NCBI RefSeq assembly: GCF_015350805.1
Contig: NZ_JADKSG010000002.1
Span: 1,240,001 to 1,304,000 of the forward strand
DNA: 64,000 nucleotides
From: Herbiconiux sp. VKM Ac-1786
GTDB lineage: Bacteria; Actinomycetota; Actinomycetes; Actinomycetales; Microbacteriaceae
Direction: 5' to 3'
A program made the position numbers and the translations under genes. The notes below the pieces were generated by a model. It did not search any database and was not told the DNA's origin. It worked only from the letters and a program-made list of their open reading frames with translations. Shown in pieces: positions 47,207 to 55,294 of the stretch (positions are counted from its first letter, which is position 1; each line of letters begins with the position of its first letter).

Positions 47207-47806
47207 ATGCATCTCGACGACCTGCCGCTGCCCGACACCCCCGCCGCCCGTGCCGCCCTCGAGGTGGCGCGGCGGTTCCACTCCCCGGCGTTCGTGAACC
47301 ACGGCCTCCGCTCCTACCTGTGGGCGGCGGCCGCGGCCCGCACGGAGGGGCTCGCGGTCGACGACGAGCTGCTGTTCGTGGCGGCCGTGCTGCACGACCT
47401 CGGGCTGGAACCCGCCTTCGACAGCCACACCCTGCCGTTCGAGGAGGCCGGCGGCCTGGTCGCCTGGGTCTTCGCGTCCGGAGCCGGCTGGACCGAAAAG
47501 CGGCGCGACCGGGCGGCGGCGATCATCGTCGCCCACATGGCCGACGCGGTCGACCCGGCGGTCGACGCCGAGGGCTACCTGCTGGAGATCGCGACCGGGC
47601 TCGACATCTCGGGGCGCAACCCGGAGGGCTGGGACGCGGAGCTGCGCGCCGAGGTGCTGGCCGCGCATCCGCGGCTGGACCTGGCCGGGGAGTTCACCGG
47701 GTGCATTCTCGAGCAGGCGGCGCGGAAGCCCGGGTCGACGGCGGCTACTGCCGTCGCCTCGGGGCTGCCGGCGCGGCTCGCGGCCAATCCGCTCGGGCGC
47801 GACTGA
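47207..47806 (+). CDS. HD domain protein
   Basis: A 199-residue protein with an HD phosphohydrolase-type domain: FVNHGLRSYLWAAAAAR gives the first His, VAAVLHDLGLEPAFD the HD pair, and AAIIVAHMAD a further His, the metal-binding set. Members resemble cyanamide-hydratase-like and nucleotide phosphohydrolase proteins; the exact reaction is unknown. CACACT lies exactly six bases before the ATG, which is preferred to the ATG at 47141. Confidence 0.85.
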   Translation: MHLDDLPLPDTPAARAALEVARRFHSPAFVNHGLRSYLWAAAAARTEGLAVDDELLFVAAVLHDLGLEPAFDSHTLPFEEAGGLVAWVFASGAGWTEKRRDRAAAIIVAHMADAVDPAVDAEGYLLEIATGLDISGRNPEGWDAELRAEVLAAHPRLDLAGEFTGCILEQAARKPGSTAATAVASGLPARLAANPLGRD

Positions 47807-47813
47807 GGCGGGG

Positions 47814-48410
47814 TCAGCGGAAGAGACGGCGGAGGGCGCGCAGCACGGTCGCGCCCACGCCGCTGCGGGCCGGGGCGGGCGTGCGGGACGGGGCCGGGGT
47901 GCGGGTCGGGGCCGGTCGGCGCGTCGCGGCGGGCTTGCGCGTTGCGGCCGGCTTGCCCGACCCCGCAGGGCCGGTGGGGGCCGGCCAGCCGTAGCGGGCG
48001 GCGAGGGCCGCCGCCACGGTGCCGTACCGGGCCTCGTCGAGCCCGACGCCGGCCCGGCGCACGCCTCCCTGCTGCAGCCGGAACACCCGCTCGAGGCGCA
48101 CCCAGCTCGGGCGGCCCGCCGAGTCCCACGGACCGCTGCCGATCGCGACGTCCCAGCGGTCGTCGTGCGGCTTCGAGGTGAGGGCCACGCCCAGCAGGCC
48201 GCCGCCGGGTTCGGAGGCGACCACGAGCACCGGGCGGTCCTTGCCGCGGCCGTCGCGCTCCTCGTAGGGCACCCAGGTCCAGACGATCTCCCCCGGGTCG
48301 GCGGCGCCGTCGGTGTGCGGGCTGTAGGCGAGCCGAATGCGGCCCACGCTCCGCGGGTCGACCTCGATCGTCGCCGTCTCGCCGTACCGTCCTGCGCTCG
48401 CACCGTCCAC
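47814..48410 (-). CDS. PemK/MazF-family toxin-like protein
   Basis: A 198-residue protein. The middle (about residues 30-150) is a PemK/MazF-type fold: GEIVWTWVPYEERDGRGKDRPVLVVASEPGGGLLGVALTSK and VRLERVFRLQQGGVRRAG. The C-terminus is a Pro/Ala/Thr/Arg-rich repeat tract (KPAATRKPAATRRPAPTRTP). MazF-type toxins cleave mRNA, but no antitoxin gene is adjacent, so this may be a solitary or repurposed member. Start GTG 48410 is favoured by TAGGGT six bases upstream. Confidence 0.78.
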   Translation of the reverse strand: MDGASAGRYGETATIEVDPRSVGRIRLAYSPHTDGAADPGEIVWTWVPYEERDGRGKDRPVLVVASEPGGGLLGVALTSKPHDDRWDVAIGSGPWDSAGRPSWVRLERVFRLQQGGVRRAGVGLDEARYGTVAAALAARYGWPAPTGPAGSGKPAATRKPAATRRPAPTRTPAPSRTPAPARSGVGATVLRALRRLFR

Positions 48411-48416
48411 GCCGCG

Positions 48417-48422
48417 ACCCTA
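48417..48422 (-). promoter_or_regulatory. -10-like hexamer of the PemK-like gene
   Basis: TAGGGT on the minus strand, exactly six bases before the GTG at 48410. Confidence 0.45.
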
Positions 48423-48581
48423 CACCGCCGCCCCGTGGCCTGCGCGAGGCCCGCGCGGCGATCGTTCACCGGGATGAACGATTCGCGAACCGCCGGGGAC
48501 GGATCCCGCCGACGCCGCGCCCCGGCGGTTGAATGGCCGAGCCGCCGCGCCTCGGCGGCCCGTTCCGATGCCCGAGGACCC

Positions 48582-49925
48582 ATGACCCGCTCCCCCCGCT
48601 CAGCCCGCCGCCGCGCATCCGCTCGCCTGCCGCTCGCCCTGACGGTGCTGCTCACCCTCGCCCTCACGGTGACCGCCACCATCACCGGCGCGCCCCGCCC
48701 GGCGTTCGCCGACGACTACCCGAGCTGGGACGACGTGATCGCGGCCCGCGCCTCGGAGAGCGCGAAGCAGGACGAGATCACGCGCATCCAGGGGATCATC
48801 GCCGATCTGCAGGAGAAGGCCCGCGCCGCGCAGGCGCTCGTGACGCAGCGCACCGACGAGAACGACGCCGCCGAGGCCGCCCTCGCCTCGGGACAGGCCA
48901 AGGCCGATGCCCTCGCCGCCAGCGCTGCGGCAGCCGCGACCAAGGCCGAGGAGTCGAAGAAGCGGGCGGCGATGATCGCGGCCCAGTTCGTGCGCACGGG
49001 CGGCAACGACGTCACCTCGCTGCTCTTGACCAGTTCGTCGCAGGACGCCGACCAGCTGCTCGCCCAGCTCAGCTCGGCCAGTCAGCTGACCCAGGCCGTG
49101 AACGCCGTCTACACCGCCGCCCAGCAGGACGCGAACACGTCGACCACGCTGAGCGCCCAGGCCGAGGTGGCGAAGCAGGAGCTCACCGGCCTCGCGCAGG
49201 CGGCGGAGGACGCGCTGCAGGAGGCGGCCGCCGCCCAGCAGGCCATGGTCGCGGCGCTGCAGGAGCAGAACGCGCACCAGGGCGAGCTGCAGGCCCAGCT
49301 GACGAGCCTGCAGAGCGACGTCGCCACCACCGAGCAGCAGTACCAGGCGGGGGTCGACGCCCGCGCGGCCGCCGCAGCCGCCGCAGCCGCTGCCGCGGCC
49401 GCCGCCGCGCACCAGGGCGGCGCCGTGATCGGCCCCGTCTCGGGTGACGCGCAGGCGCTGGCGGAGGAGCTGATGGGGTACGTCGCCGCGGGGCAGTTCC
49501 ACGGCTCGAGCCCCGACCACATCTTCGAGATCGCCTGGATCGCCCAGGGCCAGAGCGTCGAGAACTGCGGCATCGACGTCGTCATCCTGCAGGCGATGGT
49601 CGCCGCCGTGCGCGCCTTCGGGAGCGCCGGGGTGAGCGACATCAGCCGACGCTGCACCGGCCAGATCGAGGGAGCCGGCACCCAGTCGGCGCACTACCGG
49701 CAGGGCGGCGGACACGCGGTGGACTTCACCTCGGTGGGCGGCGTGCCGACCCTCGGCGCCAACGACGCCTCGCTCGCGCTGATCGCGGTGCTCGACCCGA
49801 TCATGCCGAACGGCTCCCGCGTGGGCCAGTCGAACTGCCGCTACGCCGCCGGCAACGAGCCCTCGTTCGCCAACTTCACCGACTTCCCCGACACCTGCAA
49901 CCACCTGCACATCGACGACTTCTGA
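48582..49925 (+). CDS. secreted coiled-coil protein with M15-like peptidase domain
   Basis: A 447-residue exported protein. A signal peptide (LPLALTVLLTLALTV, cleavage near AFADD) is followed by a coiled coil (residues about 50-265: AARASESAKQDEITRIQGII and many Ala/Gln heptads, with a 15-residue poly-Ala run) as in RipA/PcsB-type cell-wall hydrolases. The C-terminal 150 residues carry GGGHAVDF and CNHLHIDDF, the His/Asp and His metal ligands of D-Ala-D-Ala peptidase M15-like domains, though the fold is diverged. Probably acts on peptidoglycan, with the coil controlling activity. Confidence 0.78.
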   Translation: MTRSPRSARRRASARLPLALTVLLTLALTVTATITGAPRPAFADDYPSWDDVIAARASESAKQDEITRIQGIIADLQEKARAAQALVTQRTDENDAAEAALASGQAKADALAASAAAAATKAEESKKRAAMIAAQFVRTGGNDVTSLLLTSSSQDADQLLAQLSSASQLTQAVNAVYTAAQQDANTSTTLSAQAEVAKQELTGLAQAAEDALQEAAAAQQAMVAALQEQNAHQGELQAQLTSLQSDVATTEQQYQAGVDARAAAAAAAAAAAAAAAHQGGAVIGPVSGDAQALAEELMGYVAAGQFHGSSPDHIFEIAWIAQGQSVENCGIDVVILQAMVAAVRAFGSAGVSDISRRCTGQIEGAGTQSAHYRQGGGHAVDFTSVGGVPTLGANDASLALIAVLDPIMPNGSRVGQSNCRYAAGNEPSFANFTDFPDTCNHLHIDDF

Positions 49926-49966
49926 TCCCGCTCGCTAGTCGCCCCGGATGTTCATGTCAATGGGTG

Positions 49967-49994
49967 TTGCGCGTGGTTCTCTAATTGCTAGAGT
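49967..49994 (+). promoter_or_regulatory. promoter of the 53-residue gene
   Basis: TTGCGC (49967-49972), 16-base spacer, TAGAGT (49989-49994), in an AT-rich stretch rich in CTAG/CTAA motifs. Confidence 0.45.
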
Positions 49995-50033
49995 GACTAA
50001 CTAGTTGCACATCTAGCTTTCGAGGAGACCACC

Positions 50034-50195
50034 ATGAACGAGACCACCGCCACCGCCGGCATCGACAACGTCCTTCCCTTCGTGCGCCCCGAGCAGCTCG
50101 TGCACCCCGACCTCGTCGGCTACGTCAAGCGCCACTTCCGCTTCCTCGACCCCGAGCACGCCGCCCGCTTCGACGACGCTCCCGACGCGGCCTGA
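50034..50195 (+). CDS. small hypothetical protein, 53 aa
   Basis: A short gene with a clear promoter and SD (GAGGAG seven bases before ATG). The 53-residue product (starting MNETTATAGIDNVLPFVRPE and ending RFDDAPDAA) is acidic and helical with HPDLVGYVKRHFRFLDPEHA in the middle; no signal peptide or membrane segment. Similar-sized genes are found in Microbacteriaceae without known function. It is followed by a slippage repeat and a second small ORF on the same strand. Confidence 0.7.
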   Translation: MNETTATAGIDNVLPFVRPEQLVHPDLVGYVKRHFRFLDPEHAARFDDAPDAA

Positions 50196-50229
50196 CGCTC
50201 TACGCCCGCCGCCCGCTGCCGCTCTGGTG

Positions 50230-50253
50230 CCCTGCTGCCCTGCTGCCCTGCTG
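50230..50253. repeat. three tandem copies of CCCTGCTG
   Basis: Perfect 8-bp triplication between the 53-residue gene and the 92-residue ORF. Confidence 0.8.
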
Positions 50254-50261
50254 CCCGCCTC

Positions 50262-50540
50262 ATGGTGACCTTCGACCCCGCTCTCGCCGACGTCGCCGTC
50301 GTCGTGCGTGACGACGGTCGCTGGCGGCTCGACGTGCGACGCCTCACGGGCGACGTGCTGGCCTCGACTCCGCTGCACGTCGACGGGGCCTTCCAGCCCC
50401 GGGCGCTCTCCCTCGCCACCCGGCTGCTGGAACGCTGGGGCGTCGCGGCGTCCCCCGCCTGGGACGGCCACCACGGAACCTGGTCGACGCTCCTCAGCCC
50501 CGCTCCCTCCCCCGGGCTCCTTCGCACCCCGGCCCTCTGA
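50262..50540 (+). CDS. small hypothetical protein, 92 aa
   Basis: An ORF with coding-like G/C bias: MVTFDPALADVAVVVRDDG and LSLATRLLERWGVAAS suggest a mixed beta/alpha fold. No SD is obvious, so it may depend on readthrough or coupling with the 53-residue gene 66 bp upstream. No homology recognised; it could be chance. Confidence 0.45.
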   Translation: MVTFDPALADVAVVVRDDGRWRLDVRRLTGDVLASTPLHVDGAFQPRALSLATRLLERWGVAASPAWDGHHGTWSTLLSPAPSPGLLRTPAL

Positions 50541-50567
50541 CTCAGCTTCGAGCAGTCAGCCCTAGGC

Positions 50568-51620
50568 TCAACATCCTCCGACGGTCAGCGGGATGGTTCC
50601 GACGGGATGCTCGTCGGTGGGCGTCTGTCGGAAACTCGCCGACCAGCTCAGTTGCCACACGCCCGGGGCGATGTCGGCCGACGGGGATACCGGGTACTCC
50701 GCACTGCTGCCGCTGACGATGATGGTCGCGTTCCCCTCGCTGTCCGCCACACCCGACCCTTGGAAGCTGTAGCTCACGGGCCCACCGGTCTGGACACTCG
50801 CCACGAACAGCGTTTCGCCGGGCAGCAGGCCGGTGAAGACGACCGGGAGCCCCGGCTGCCCGGCAACGAGCTGATCCGGCTCGATACAGGCCGGCGCCGT
50901 CGCGGTCACCGCCTCGATCGGGAGGAACTCGATGGTCAGCGGCTGGCTCAGCGCGATCGGGTCCGTGAAACCCGAACCGGAGGCTTCGGGTTGCGGTCCG
51001 TCACTGCCGTCCACCCGCACCTGACTGCTCAGGAGATAGCCGCTCTCGCCGCTTCCGGTGAAGTTCTCGGGGAAGACGTCGGGCGTCCAGGTGACTGTCG
51101 CCGCACCGTCCTCGTCGGTCATCACAGTGGTCGGGCTGCTGAAGACCGAGAAGTACCCGTCGGGCTCGCGCGACTCCCCGCGATAGCGCGAATCGATCGA
51201 CAGGGAGTACTCCGTGTCGGGCGCGAACCCCGAGACGTTCGCGGTGACTCCCGCACCCCAGTCGGGAGGGCTGAAGGCGGCACTGCCGAGGACGAGCGTC
51301 GGTGCAGCCGGAATCGGTGCCGGAGCGGTCGGCGTCGGGGACGCGGACGGCGTCGGCGACGAGGTCACGGCCGGCGGAGCAACCGGCGCTTCGTCGGACC
51401 CTCCGGATCCGAGAACGCCGAGACTGAGAGCCAGGGCGCCACCTGCCGTGCCCAGCCCGAGCACGACGAGCGCGGCGACCACGACGGCGCCCAGCCGGAA
51501 GCGATGGCGGGGTACCGCTGCGGGTGCCGGCAGCGGCGTGTCCGCGTGGAGGAGGACGTTCCGGGTGATCCGGTCGAGCAGGAGCTGGAATTCGTCTCCT
51601 GTGGGAGGGTCAGTTCTCAT
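50568..51620 (-). CDS. membrane protein encoded with the ECF sigma factor (putative anti-sigma-like)
   Basis: A 350-residue single-pass protein. A cytoplasmic N-terminus of about 40 residues (TGDEFQLLLDRITRNVLLH) precedes one membrane helix (RLGAVVVAALVVLGLGTAGGALALSL), a Ser/Thr/Pro linker and a large outside part with beta-sandwich-like segments (NVSGFAPDTEYSLSIDS; PVVFTGLLPGETLFVA) and a Cys near the end. Its ATG overlaps the last eleven bases of the sigma-factor gene, so it is co-translated with it. The layout fits a sensor that holds a sigma factor at the membrane, but no canonical zinc anti-sigma motif is seen. Confidence 0.75.
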   Translation of the reverse strand: MRTDPPTGDEFQLLLDRITRNVLLHADTPLPAPAAVPRHRFRLGAVVVAALVVLGLGTAGGALALSLGVLGSGGSDEAPVAPPAVTSSPTPSASPTPTAPAPIPAAPTLVLGSAAFSPPDWGAGVTANVSGFAPDTEYSLSIDSRYRGESREPDGYFSVFSSPTTVMTDEDGAATVTWTPDVFPENFTGSGESGYLLSSQVRVDGSDGPQPEASGSGFTDPIALSQPLTIEFLPIEAVTATAPACIEPDQLVAGQPGLPVVFTGLLPGETLFVASVQTGGPVSYSFQGSGVADSEGNATIIVSGSSAEYPVSPSADIAPGVWQLSWSASFRQTPTDEHPVGTIPLTVGGC

Positions 51621-52155
51621 CGTCGATCGCCGCCTTTCGAAGCCTGCTGCGGCTGCGAGAGACTCGTTGCCGCACCGCACCCACACTGATTCCGGTCATG
51701 TCCGCCGCCTCGGCATACGTCCGGCCCTCGACGAGACAGAGTTCGCACACGTGTCTGTCGAGCGGAGACAACCGCTCTATCTCACCGGTGACCCATCGCA
51801 GACGATCGCGGGCCTCCTCGTCCTCGTCGTGCACCAGGATGTCGTCCGGGAGCTCGACGGTCGCGTTCCGCGCTCGAGACCTGTTCAGGTTCAAGGCGAG
51901 GTGTCGGCACGTCACGAGAAGCCACGGCAGCAGGGAACGGTCGACCACGTCGATGCCGTCCGCCTTCCGCCAACAGGTGAGAAAGGCGTCCTGCACGACC
52001 TCCTCGACGTCCTGCTGGTTCGCGACCAGAGCCCAGGCATACCGGGTGACCGCAGGCGAATGCCGGCGAAGAATGTCCGCCAGCGCCCCCTTGTCCCCGT
52101 TCGCCGCCCTCCGCAACAACTCAGCGTCCGAAGTCTCATTCACGTCCACACGCAC
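51610..52155 (-). CDS. ECF-type RNA polymerase sigma factor
   Basis: A 181-residue sigma-70 family factor. Region 2 is AELLRRAANGDKGALADILRRHSPAVTRYAWALVANQQDVEEVVQDAFLTCWRKA and region 4 is LSPLDRHVCELCLVEGRTYAEAADMTGISVGAVRQRVSRSRSRLRKA. It would direct RNA polymerase to a small regulon, controlled by the overlapping membrane protein gene. GTG 52155 is used because TATATT lies exactly six bases before it; GTG 52149 is an alternative. No -35/-10 ECF autoregulatory site was recognised. Confidence 0.92.
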   Translation of the reverse strand: MRVDVNETSDAELLRRAANGDKGALADILRRHSPAVTRYAWALVANQQDVEEVVQDAFLTCWRKADGIDVVDRSLLPWLLVTCRHLALNLNRSRARNATVELPDDILVHDEDEEARDRLRWVTGEIERLSPLDRHVCELCLVEGRTYAEAADMTGISVGAVRQRVSRSRSRLRKAAIDDEN

Positions 52156-52161
52156 CCCCTC

Positions 52162-52167
52162 AATATA
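52162..52167 (-). promoter_or_regulatory. -10-like hexamer of the sigma-factor operon
   Basis: TATATT on the minus strand, exactly six bases before the GTG at 52155; leaderless-type start. Confidence 0.5.
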
Positions 52168-52354
52168 GGAATGTCGAACCCGGGCCGATAATCACGAACC
52201 TCCGGAAAGAAATTCTCCGACGGTCGCGCCGGACGGGGAGTGCCACGGATGCGGTACCCTCCTCGCAGAGGGAAAAATCCCGCCAGGCCCCGGCCGGCGG
52301 AAACGCACAAGCGTCTCGTGGGAGTCGCCACTTCTTCATCGAAGGAGTGTGCCC

Positions 52355-53842
52355 ATGCATGACCCCACGACCTCTCCGGCCACAGTGGCCCCAGCGGCCC
52401 CAGCGGCCCCAGCGCAGCGTCTCCGCGACGCGTGGATCCCCCTGGCCGGCCTCTCGGCGGTGTTCCTGTTCGAGATGCTCGACAACTCCGTCCTGAACGT
52501 GGCGCTTCCGACCATCGGGCGCGAGCTCGCCGCGTCCACCTCGTCGCTGCAGTGGATCTCGGGCGCCTACTCGGTCGCGTTCGGTGGCCTGATGCTGCTG
52601 TTCGGCGCGGTCGCAGACCGTGTCGGCCGGCGTCGGGTGATGCTCGTCGGCCTGACTCTGCTCGCGGTCGTGAGCATCCTGACCCTGTTCGTCACCTCGG
52701 TGGAGCAGCTGATCGCCGTGCGGGCTCTGCTGGGGGTCGCCGCGGCCATGACGACGCCGGGATCGATGGCGTTGGCGTTCCGCCTGTTCGACCAGGACGA
52801 CCTGCGCGTGCGCGCCCTGACGGTCATCTCGACCGCGGGACTGGTCGGCCTGGCCGTCGGACCGACCATCGGCGGGTTCGTGCTCGCCGTGGCACCGTGG
52901 CAGGTGCTCATCGTGGCGAACGCGCCCATCGCGGTGATCGCCTTCCTCGGGATCCGAGCCGGGATCGCCGCCGACCGGCGAGCCGATCTCCACCGCGACC
53001 CCGTCGACGTGATCGGTGCCGTCCTGGGTACGGCGACGGTCGTCGGAGTCCTCCTCACACCGACCCTGTTCGTCGCCGGCACCGACGTCGCTCCGGCCTG
53101 GGGTGCAGCGGCAGCCACCGTGGCGGCAGCGGTCGGGTTCATCGCCCGAGAGCGCACCGCGCGCCACCCGCTGCTGGATCTCAGCCTCGTCACACAGCCG
53201 CTCGTTGCCAGCGGTCTGGCCTACAAGGCGGCGGCCGGGCTCGCGATGGCCGGGCTGTCGTACCTGATCACGCTGCAGCTGCAGTTCGCGTGGGGGTGGC
53301 CGCCGGCCCTCGCCGCCGTGGGCACGCTGCCGCAGGTCGTGGTGCTCCTCGCGAGCGGTCGCTTCGTCGGTCCGTTCGTGAAACGGGTGGGCCTCGATCG
53401 AGCGGCCTGGACGAGCGCGGCCGCCGTGGCCGCCGGACTCGCCGTGTTCGCGTTCCTCGGCCGGTTCGGCTACCCCTTCGTGCTGGTCGCCCTCGTGCTC
53501 GTCGCCGCCGGGATTCGGGTGGTCGGCGTCGTCGCCGGCAACAACGTGCTCCGCGGTCTCCCCGAGGACCGCACCTCCATCGGGGCGGCCCTGGTCGACA
53601 CGGCGAGCGAGATCGCGACCGCCGTCGGGATCGCCGCGACCGGAACGATCCTCGCCGCCCTCGTCGGCTGCAACATCGCGACGACGACCTTCACCTCAGC
53701 CCAGCTCGCGTCCTTCCAGCAGGCAATGCTCGTCGCCGGCCTGACCATCACCGCCCTCGCGGCCGCCCTCGTCTGCCTCGGCATCCAGCGGTCGCGCCGA
53801 ACCCCCGCCAACCCCACCACCCAGGAGCCCTCCCATGTCTGA
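52355..53842 (+). CDS. MFS transporter, DHA2 (EmrB/QacA-type)
   Basis: A 495-residue, probably 14-helix exporter. Family motifs are LDNSVLNVALPTIGREL (motif near helix 1), GALADR-like GAVADRVGRRRVM in the loop 2-3, and GPTIGGFVLAVAPWQ (motif C of antiporters). It should export drugs or small molecules using the proton gradient. GAAGGAG stands eight bases before ATG 52355. The next gene starts inside its last codons, so exporter and esterase are made together. Confidence 0.92.
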   Translation: MHDPTTSPATVAPAAPAAPAQRLRDAWIPLAGLSAVFLFEMLDNSVLNVALPTIGRELAASTSSLQWISGAYSVAFGGLMLLFGAVADRVGRRRVMLVGLTLLAVVSILTLFVTSVEQLIAVRALLGVAAAMTTPGSMALAFRLFDQDDLRVRALTVISTAGLVGLAVGPTIGGFVLAVAPWQVLIVANAPIAVIAFLGIRAGIAADRRADLHRDPVDVIGAVLGTATVVGVLLTPTLFVAGTDVAPAWGAAAATVAAAVGFIARERTARHPLLDLSLVTQPLVASGLAYKAAAGLAMAGLSYLITLQLQFAWGWPPALAAVGTLPQVVVLLASGRFVGPFVKRVGLDRAAWTSAAAVAAGLAVFAFLGRFGYPFVLVALVLVAAGIRVVGVVAGNNVLRGLPEDRTSIGAALVDTASEIATAVGIAATGTILAALVGCNIATTTFTSAQLASFQQAMLVAGLTITALAAALVCLGIQRSRRTPANPTTQEPSHV

Positions 53843-54815
53843 CGTCATTCCCCGCCCTCCGTTCGACCCCGAACTCGCCACCTTCCTCACCGCCCTCGAG
53901 GCACGCGGGCCGTTCACCCTGACCACCGAGATGCTGCCCCGGATGCGCGGCCTCGACATCACCGAGGAGGCCCTCGACGAGCGGCTGCGGTCTCGCGGGT
54001 ACGAGCGGCGAACCCTCACGGTGCCCGGCCACCTCAGGCATCCGATCACCCTCGCGGTCATCCAGCAGATCGGGCGAACCGGAGCCACGAGCGCGGTGTA
54101 CACGATCCACGGCGGCGGGATGATGTTCGGCCACCACCTCGGCAACCTCGACTCCTACGACGACTGGCTGCTCGACGACCACGACGTCGTGCTCATCAGT
54201 GTCGACTACCGGCTCGCCCCCGAACACCCCGACCCCTACCCGGTCGAGGACTGCTACGCCGGACTCGTCTGGGTGCACGCCCACGCCCACGAGCTCGGCA
54301 TCGACCCCGAGCGCATCGTGATCGCCGGGCAGAGCGCCGGCGCCGGGCTCGCCGCCGGCACCGCGCTGCTCGCTCGCGACCGGAAGGGGCCGCCGCTCCT
54401 GGCGCAGATCCTGGTCTCGCCCATGCTCGACGACCGCGACTCCACCGTGTCGACGAGGCAGATCGACGGTGTCGGGGTCGCGGATCGGCAGTTGACCCGC
54501 TTCGGCTGGGACGCCTACCTCGGGGCCCGCCGCGGCGGCGAGGACGTCTCGGTCTACGCCGCACCGGCGCGGGCGACCGACCTCTCCGGCCTCCCGAGCA
54601 CCTACATCGACTGCGGCAGCGCCGAGGTCTTCCGCGACGAGACGGTCGCCTACGCCAGTGCGCTGTGGGCGGCCGGTGGTGACGCGGAGCTGCACGTGTG
54701 GCCCGGCGCCTTCCACGGCTTCACGAGCATGATGCCGTCCGCGGCCATTTCGCTGAGCGCCACCGCGGCGCTGGCCGACTGGACCCGGCGCCTCCTCGGT
54801 TCAGGCACCCGCTGA
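53835..54815 (+). CDS. alpha/beta hydrolase, hormone-sensitive-lipase-type esterase
   Basis: A 326-residue esterase. The oxyanion motif HGGGMMFG and SVDYRLAPEHPDPYPVED are diagnostic of the HSL family (group IV); nucleophile elbow AGQSAGAGLAAG, then the Asp in SAEVFRDETV and the His in GAFHGF. It overlaps the MFS stop by eight bases. The pairing suggests detoxification or modification of an exported compound (for example de-esterification), but the substrate is unknown. Confidence 0.9.
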   Translation: MSDVIPRPPFDPELATFLTALEARGPFTLTTEMLPRMRGLDITEEALDERLRSRGYERRTLTVPGHLRHPITLAVIQQIGRTGATSAVYTIHGGGMMFGHHLGNLDSYDDWLLDDHDVVLISVDYRLAPEHPDPYPVEDCYAGLVWVHAHAHELGIDPERIVIAGQSAGAGLAAGTALLARDRKGPPLLAQILVSPMLDDRDSTVSTRQIDGVGVADRQLTRFGWDAYLGARRGGEDVSVYAAPARATDLSGLPSTYIDCGSAEVFRDETVAYASALWAAGGDAELHVWPGAFHGFTSMMPSAAISLSATAALADWTRRLLGSGTR

Positions 54816-54852
54816 CGGATCGCTCCGCGGGAGCCTCGAGGGCGCCGTTCGA

Positions 54853-55227
54853 TCACGGCGCGGGGCGGGAGAAGAGGTTGACGAGGTTGCCGTCGGGGTC
54901 GCGGAAGAGCATCGACCTGTTGCCCCAGGGCATGGTCGTCGGCGGGAGGGCGACGTCGTCGAGGACGTCGTGCAGGCGCGCGAACTCGGCGTCGACGTCG
55001 TCGACGAAGAACTCGATGATGATCGAGTCATTGCGGGCCGGCTGCGGCGCCTGGTCACCGAGCATGGCGACCGTCACCGTGCTCGCGATGGCCACGGTGC
55101 CCCTGGCCGTCCGCAGTTCTGCGAACACGGGAGCGGGCCGCGTGGCCGTGATCCCGGTCACGGCCTCGTAGAAGCGGACGAGCCGGTCGACGTCGTGGGT
55201 GATGATGCGGATCGATGCGAGGTCCAT
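54853..55227 (-). CDS. VOC family protein (glyoxalase/bleomycin-resistance fold)
   Basis: A 124-residue single-domain vicinal-oxygen-chelate protein: IRIITHDVDRLVRFYEAVTGI and VFAELRTARGTVAIAS in the first half, IIEFFVDDVDAEFARLHDV and FRDPDGNLVNLFSR in the second. Metal-ligand candidates are the His of THDVD and the Glu of VFAEL. GGAAG precedes the ATG. It is convergent with the MFS-esterase pair and downstream of the GNAT remnant on the same strand; activity cannot be predicted. Confidence 0.87.
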   Translation of the reverse strand: MDLASIRIITHDVDRLVRFYEAVTGITATRPAPVFAELRTARGTVAIASTVTVAMLGDQAPQPARNDSIIIEFFVDDVDAEFARLHDVLDDVALPPTTMPWGNRSMLFRDPDGNLVNLFSRPAP

Positions 55228-55294
55228 GTCTTCCTTCCGACCGAGCCATCCGGCCTGGCGTGATCATTCTGGGCGCACCCACCGACACCGGGTC

